Below, in pieces: positions 63,501-64,000 of a DNA stretch of 64,000 bases. The stretch spans positions 111,373-175,372 of the forward strand of contig CAINUN010000083.1 in assembly GCA_903853805.1 (NCBI GenBank). Direction: 5' to 3'. Position 1 is the first letter of the stretch. The number at the start of each line of letters is the position of its first letter. The DNA comes from an uncultured Bacteroidota bacterium. Its GTDB lineage: Bacteria; Bacteroidota; Bacteroidia; Chitinophagales; Chitinophagaceae. The notes beneath the pieces were generated by a model. The model had not been told where the DNA came from, ran no database searches, and saw nothing but the letters and a program-made list of their open reading frames with translations. The translations under genes and the position numbers were made by a program.

Positions 63501-64000
63501 TTACTATAACAAAGAATGTTTGTTTGAGCAGTGATTGAAGCGCTTAAAGTAGCACTTGGTTGTGTAATCGTAACAGCCTGGGTTGTTGAACAACCGTTAG
63601 CATCTTGAACAGTAACAGTATAAGAACCAGCTGTTAATGAACTGAATGTTCCAGAAGCTTGGTAAGAACCAGATCCAATTTTATATTGATAAGCACTTGT
63701 TCCACCTGCTGCTGCAACGGTTACAGAACCAGTAGAATTACTATAACAAAGAATGTTTGTTTGAGCAGTAATAGAAGCGCTTAAAGTTGCACTTGGTTGT
63801 GTAATTGTAACAGCCTGAGTTGTTGAACAACCATTAGCATCTAAAACAGTAATTGTGTATGAACCAGCTGATAATGAACTAAATGTTCCAGAAGCTTGGT
63901 AAGAACCAGATCCAATTTTGTATTGATAAGAAGAAGTTCCACCAGCAGCAGCTACAGTTACAGAACCTGTAGAATTACCATAACAAAGAACATTTGTTTG
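57590..64000 (-). CDS. Giant SprB-like adhesin, C-terminal 2136 residues (partial)
   Basis: The frame is open without stop from 57590 to the right edge; the N-terminus is outside. From the edge inward: about ten SprB-type repeats of about 79 residues (SITSQTNVLCYGN ... SYTVTVKDANNC), one diverged copy, then five cadherin-like or tandem-95-type repeats (TNEDTxLSGSV-SND, TPSANYNGNDQFVYQLCD). Then come an Ig-like block (TTICAGTSVTFTATP), a pentapeptide-poor beta region, and a T9SS tail (VNITPNPATTEVTIWV ... NTITEKIMKQ). In Flavobacterium johnsoniae SprB is a motile surface adhesin for gliding. The same role is plausible here but not shown. Confidence 0.9.
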   Translation of the reverse strand, partial: QTNVLCYGNSTGSVTVAAAGGTSSYQYKIGSGSYQASGTFSSLSAGSYTITVLDANGCSTTQAVTITQPSATLSASITAQTNILCYSNSTGSVTVAAAGGTSAYQYKIGSGSYQASGTFSSLTAGSYTVTVQDANGCSTTQAVTITQPSATLSASITAQTNILCYSNSTGSVTVAAAGGTSAYQYKIGSGSYQASGTFSSLTAGSYTVTVQDANGCTTTQAVSITQPSATLSASITSQTNVLCYGNSTGSVTVGAAGGTSAYQYKLDNGSYQSSGAFNNLATGSYTITLKDANNCTSTQAVTITQPVSSISASITSQTNVLCYGNASGSVTVLATGGTSAYQYKIGSGSYQSSGTFSSLAAGSYTITAIDANGCTTTQATSITQPSATLSASITSQTNVLCYGNTTGAVTVAAVGGTSAYQYKLDNGSYQSSGTFSSLAGGSYTVTVKDANNCTASQAVNISQPASVLGTSISSQTNVLCYGSSTGAVTVVASGATPSYQYKIGSGSYQASGTFSSLVAGSYVITAKDANNCTTTQAVTISQPSVALSVSVTDQTDVLCYGSSTGAVIVAGAGGTGIYVYKIGNGNYQPSGNFALLAAGTYTLTVEDANNCTATTSVTISQPSAALSASITAQTNVLCYGNYSGSVTVAGAGGTTAYQYKLDNGNYQSSGTFSSLAAGSYTVTVKDANNCTVTTSVTISQPSAALGASISSQTNVLCNGNNTGSVTVVGANGTAPYQYKIGSGSYQVSGTFNSLVSGSYIVTIKDANNCTTTQSVTISQPVSALSVSCSNTSASSYGAGDASVSVSVNGGTSSYGYLWSNGSTSNSITGLSSGTYSVTVTDANGCTASCTTSLNNFPSAVWNNISATEDVSLNSTVASNDILSADGGNTFSNICASCSTTTHGALTFNNDGTFTYVPSANFNGQDQFVYQLCDVNGDCDTAIAYLNVASVDDVPIAIWDATSTNEDTQLSGSVTSNDILSGDGGNVWSLVSNVAHGSLSFNSNGSYTYTPSANYNGNDQFVYQLCDVDGDCDSAIVYITVNSVNDLPFATWDAVSTSEDVSVSGTLSSNDILSGDGGNVWSLVSSAAHGSVIVTANGGYSYSPDADFNGTDNFVYQLCDLNGDCDSAIVYVTVSSVNDAPVAVWNSNSTNEDTPLSGSVAGNDSDVDNNINPNGFTLTSSPAHGSITFNVDGSYTYTPSANYNGNDQFIYQVCDLGTPIYCDTAIVYLTINSVNDAPVATWDNDGTNMNSVLNGSVDANDADVDGNLNSNSFTVISNVAHGTLNFNNDGSYTYTPTNNYYGNDQFVYQVCDLGSPSLCDTAIVYLTVYGVAVTPSVSISASATTICAGTSVTFTATPTNGGTSPTYQWMKNGNNVGTNSATYTTTTLANGDVITVEMTSNAPIPVPPTVTSNAVTMTVNPLPSQPGAFTVSSSTIYWGQNPITYTVPNVAGVTYNWSYSGTGVTISGSGNAITLTPTQGSTSGTLSVTATNGCGTSAARTMAVSVLPYITWQCNSNSNWNNGSNWDAGFAPYSTINVLIPSSAACQPSITSSIVLRNLTVQTGASLDITSGNTLSVKGDFSNNGHICSGTLVLNGSVAQNISGNGTVCNFELNNSNGATITSGDTLKISQTYTPSNGVLNTNGGLELLSDENGTATVLEHQFSGTCTNYINGNVIVLKYIPGGRRAFRFLSHPFSTAIGLDQLTDDIDITGQGGSANGFTTTNTNNASAFWYNTLTGNGSAVNDSTGWIPFTNTNGLGANAWNPMQGVRMYIRGEKGQGLGCTPCVPNPVTIDMFGAINQCEVISTLETNTNQGYNLVGNPYAANIDMSLTSRGANVGENFSVWDPHQGIYGAYVDQPFNHSYVLPAYSSFITTASANTSNTITFNEAAKVNTAPTGNLFKTTGSFGNNAVQLRILSNNDSISWDRMLLFFNTQAQAAYDKHDNKKMSNPSLDFYSVASDNSHLSIDQRPYVSNEIIPLGLRADSLTNYTIKVEDYDVPAGSQIYLHDNFLNTDQALSLGMKYNFTVTSNPMTQGSRFELRLGLINSINNVHNQPKVNITPNPATTEVTIWVSDAVKDGSDVEVRDVVGNTVFQTKLDKTNNDGKFNISVQDWTAGIYFLTIHSAENTITEKIMKQ
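61640..64000 (-). repeat. About ten SprB-type repeats of ~237 bp
   Basis: The plus-strand sequence reading CATAACAAAG or CATAGCAAAG recurs near 61845, 62082, 62320, 62559, 62793, 63033, 63270, 63505, 63742 and 63981, giving a period of about 237 bp (79 codons). Neighbouring repeats nearest the right edge are almost identical at DNA level over more than 70 nt, pointing to recent duplication or gene conversion. Confidence 0.85.

Overview
The window is AT-rich DNA from a member of the Bacteroidota. Three things in the sequence point there. Six secreted proteins end in a type IX secretion (T9SS) sorting tail with a PNP-type motif. Many gene starts carry the Bacteroidota -7 promoter element TAnnTTTG, or a local TAnnTTCG variant. 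The accessory families are typical of the phylum: an SprB-like adhesin, DUF4270, a PorE-like OmpA protein, a half-length GT5 protein and an exonuclease/GIY-YIG fusion. Gene content suggests a Chitinophagales or Sphingobacteriales relative, but that is inference. No rRNA, tRNA, CRISPR array, prophage or insertion sequence was recognised.

Layout. 1-8 kb: start of a MutS2-like gene, a lipoprotein, a T9SS M43 protease, a PorE-like OmpA protein, a DUF2130 protein, PspC and TcdA. 8-20 kb: dipeptidyl peptidase III, a 2OG-Fe(II) oxygenase, a TauE/SafE permease, an acyl-CoA carboxylase beta subunit, RNase Y, an NlpC/P60 hydrolase, a beta-repeat protein, infC (without rpmI-rplT) and truA. 20-25 kb: a CsgG-like protein and two adjacent seven-repeat propeller-like proteins. 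25-37 kb: aspS, an orphan HigA-like regulator followed by a DUF721 protein, three T9SS cargoes, a methyltransferase, copA and tsaE. 37-54 kb: an M1 peptidase apparently fused to an outer-membrane barrel, an exonuclease/GIY-YIG protein, metK, the operon GT5 half - DUF4270 - glmS, panC, pyk, dnaX and a PhoD-like phosphatase. 54-64 kb: two small membrane proteins, a helical protein of unknown function, an XRE regulator, the dihydrolipoamide acyltransferase, and more than 2100 codons of a giant SprB-like adhesin that runs off the right edge.

How the genes relate. Most are housekeeping genes in one- to three-gene units, often convergent with almost no space between stops. A surface programme runs through the window: the PorE-like protein would belong to the T9SS envelope machinery that exports the six tail-bearing cargoes, and several lipoproteins and envelope peptidases accompany them.

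The strongest candidate for something undescribed is a set of four intergenic arrays (near 14.4, 35.4, 44.2 and 55.6 kb). Each has its own sequence, yet all are built from diverged units in an almost perfectly kept 21-bp register, which equals two B-DNA turns or seven codons. Two of them share a core and sit next to all-helical proteins of unknown function; one of these lies between such a gene and a divergent XRE regulator. Other candidates are the M1-barrel fusion, a 22-bp inverted repeat with two 5-nt bulges downstream of glmS, a duplicated hairpin unit downstream of infC, and promoter elements placed so close to start codons that leaderless transcripts are likely.
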